A stretch of DNA of 33,183 nucleotides from Bacillus glycinifermentans (GTDB lineage Bacteria > Bacillota > Bacilli > Bacillales > Bacillaceae): positions 1 through 33,183 of the forward strand of contig NZ_LECW02000041.1 of assembly GCF_001042475.2 (NCBI RefSeq), written 5' to 3'. Below the pieces are notes generated by a model. It was given only the letters and a program-made list of their open reading frames with translations, searched no databases and was not told the origin of the DNA. The position numbers were made by a program, and so were the translations under genes. Numbering within the stretch: the stretch's first letter is position 1; every line of letters starts with the position of its first letter. This document shows positions 32,335 through 33,183 of the stretch, piece after piece.

Positions 32335-32939
32335 CGAATGATGCATTCAGCTATCAGAACATTGAGCACAATCGAACCGTACACCCCAACCGTGTAGCTG
32401 GTTTCATATGTCAAGCCTAATCCTCCGTTGAATACAAAGGTAATCATATGAATAAACAAATTCGTAAAACAGAATAAATAACTGCGGATCATCCAGTTCC
32501 GGTGCTTATCAAACTGCTTTCGCCTCGCTTGAAGGATCGAGATAAACACAGCCAGCGGCCAATACATATTCACCGTGTTAAAGGCGATGCTGACGATCCT
32601 CCCTCCGGTAGAGTCGGGCGCCATATAACCTGACGACAGCGTCACGACAAACACGCACACGGCATAGATGTATCCATTAAAGCGGTGAAACCTGCGGCGT
32701 TTCGCTCTTCCGAAAAAATTAACCGCTCCGGACAGCATTGCCAAACAAGCCGCAACTACGTGGACATACATGACCTTCAGCCAAACCGGAAGATGAAACG
32801 AATCGCGCGGTTCGGTTTTATGGCTTAAAAACGACGTTGACCCTGGATCTGCAACCAAATTCTCAAACAAGGTGTACAGAATATATATCGCGATCAGTGC
32901 CAGCATGGCTGAAAATATCGTTACCCTTTTTTTATTCAG
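32274..32939 (-). CDS. DUF2306-like integral membrane protein with CTG start
   Basis: This membrane protein has about 221 residues and six or so helices. It shows DUF2306 features: a helix 2 with H-x-x-A-A near VHVVAACLAMLSGAVNFF, HRFNGYIYAVCVF, and HRNWMIRSYLFCFTNLFIH. The function is unknown; such proteins are often called predicted membrane proteins related to DoxX or cytochrome b561-type folds. The first ATG (32906) has no ribosome binding site. Eleven codons upstream in the same frame a CTG at 32939 lies eight bases from a perfect AAGGAGG and gives MNKKRVTIFSAML, a typical signal-anchor start, so CTG is chosen. Its 3' end overlaps the DinB remnant by about 60 bases. Confidence 0.72.
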   Translation of the reverse strand: MNKKRVTIFSAMLALIAIYILYTLFENLVADPGSTSFLSHKTEPRDSFHLPVWLKVMYVHVVAACLAMLSGAVNFFGRAKRRRFHRFNGYIYAVCVFVVTLSSGYMAPDSTGGRIVSIAFNTVNMYWPLAVFISILQARRKQFDKHRNWMIRSYLFCFTNLFIHMITFVFNGGLGLTYETSYTVGVYGSIVLNVLIAECIIRIICRKAQAIRSHQSNAKGF

Positions 32940-32955
32940 CTTGTGTACCTCCTTA

Positions 32956-33165
32956 TGCTGTTAGAACCCTTTTTTTAGGATACACCAATTGCGGCACGAT
33001 GCAAAAAAGATGAGAGATTAAAGCGGGCGGTTTGATATGACAGGGGAGTTGATCGATGAAATGGCTGAAAGTATGTATTGTTCCACCCCTACCCATTTTA
33101 ATGTTAGATATCAAGATCTAAGCGACAACATCTTTCCCATTAAAAAAAGTCCGAGCACTGCTTTT
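32956..33165. other. Intergenic region with no supported gene
   Basis: Upstream of the DUF2306 gene I see no convincing gene. A 21-codon frame at 33056-33121 begins MKWLKVCIV after a GGGGAG-like site, but it is too short and has no family features. The segment may be remnant sequence next to an insertion element. Confidence 0.4.
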
Positions 33166-33183
33166 TGAACTGACCCGTTAAAA
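33166..33183 (+). mobile_element. Possible insertion-sequence terminus at the window edge
   Basis: The final 18 bases, TGAACTGACCCGTTAAAA, resemble the terminal inverted repeats of IS3-family elements of the IS150 type (TGnACTGACCC followed by an A-rich stretch). The window stops here, so no transposase can be seen. This rests on a short resemblance only. Confidence 0.3.

Noticed and set aside
33056..33121. 21-codon frame beginning MKWLKVCIV
   Set aside because: Too short, only a moderate ribosome binding site, no recognisable family and no context to support it.

Overview
The window reads as chromosomal DNA of a Bacillus of the B. licheniformis group (B. licheniformis, B. paralicheniformis or a close relative). 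This rests on the protein families and gene orders shared with B. subtilis: iolT, citS-citT-yflP-citM, yugK, ydgK, ydgG-ydgI, and the sigV-rsiV-oatA lysozyme operon. Strong Shine-Dalgarno sites, frequent TTG/GTG starts and U-tailed terminators agree. The species call is inference; no 16S rRNA is present.

Layout. 1-640: a tRNA-Arg/tRNA-Gly pair on the minus strand with upstream promoters. 581-3036: a decayed sugar-porter gene followed by an intact inositol transporter gene (iolT), both minus. 3037-3650: a regulatory region with two CcpA-type cre sites and a duplicated 40-bp element. 3651-8386: the citrate sensing and uptake locus (CitS kinase, CitT regulator, TctC-like YflP, CitM transporter). 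8569-19853: an accessory cell-surface island with a class A-like sortase, a 2003-residue LPXTG adhesin with eight CnaB-type domains, a response regulator with a SARP-like output region, and a divergent 1020-residue hybrid sensor carrying two different kinase modules. 20009-23073: an NADH-dependent alcohol dehydrogenase, a Bcr/CflA drug exporter and a Nudix hydrolase. 23098-26407: oatA, rsiV and sigV (minus), preceded by an ECF-type autoregulatory promoter. 26542-26975: a leader ORF and folded leader in front of a small CD3324-family regulator. 27111-32055: an alpha/beta hydrolase, ydgG-ydgI, a TetR-SDR pair, a DGC-domain cysteine protein with an FNR box at -41.5, and a cyclase-family hydrolase. 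32070-33183: a DinB-family pseudogene, a DUF2306 membrane protein that seems to start at CTG, and a possible insertion-sequence end.

How the genes work together. CitS/CitT should sense external citrate and switch on citM. SigV is held by RsiV, and lysozyme triggers loss of RsiV and induction of OatA. The most interesting unit is the surface island: the sensor and regulator face each other across one intergenic region, and the regulator is followed in the same direction by the adhesin and sortase genes. This suggests a dedicated signalling system controlling one very large surface fibre and the enzyme that anchors it. That regulatory link is inferred from gene order and was not tested.
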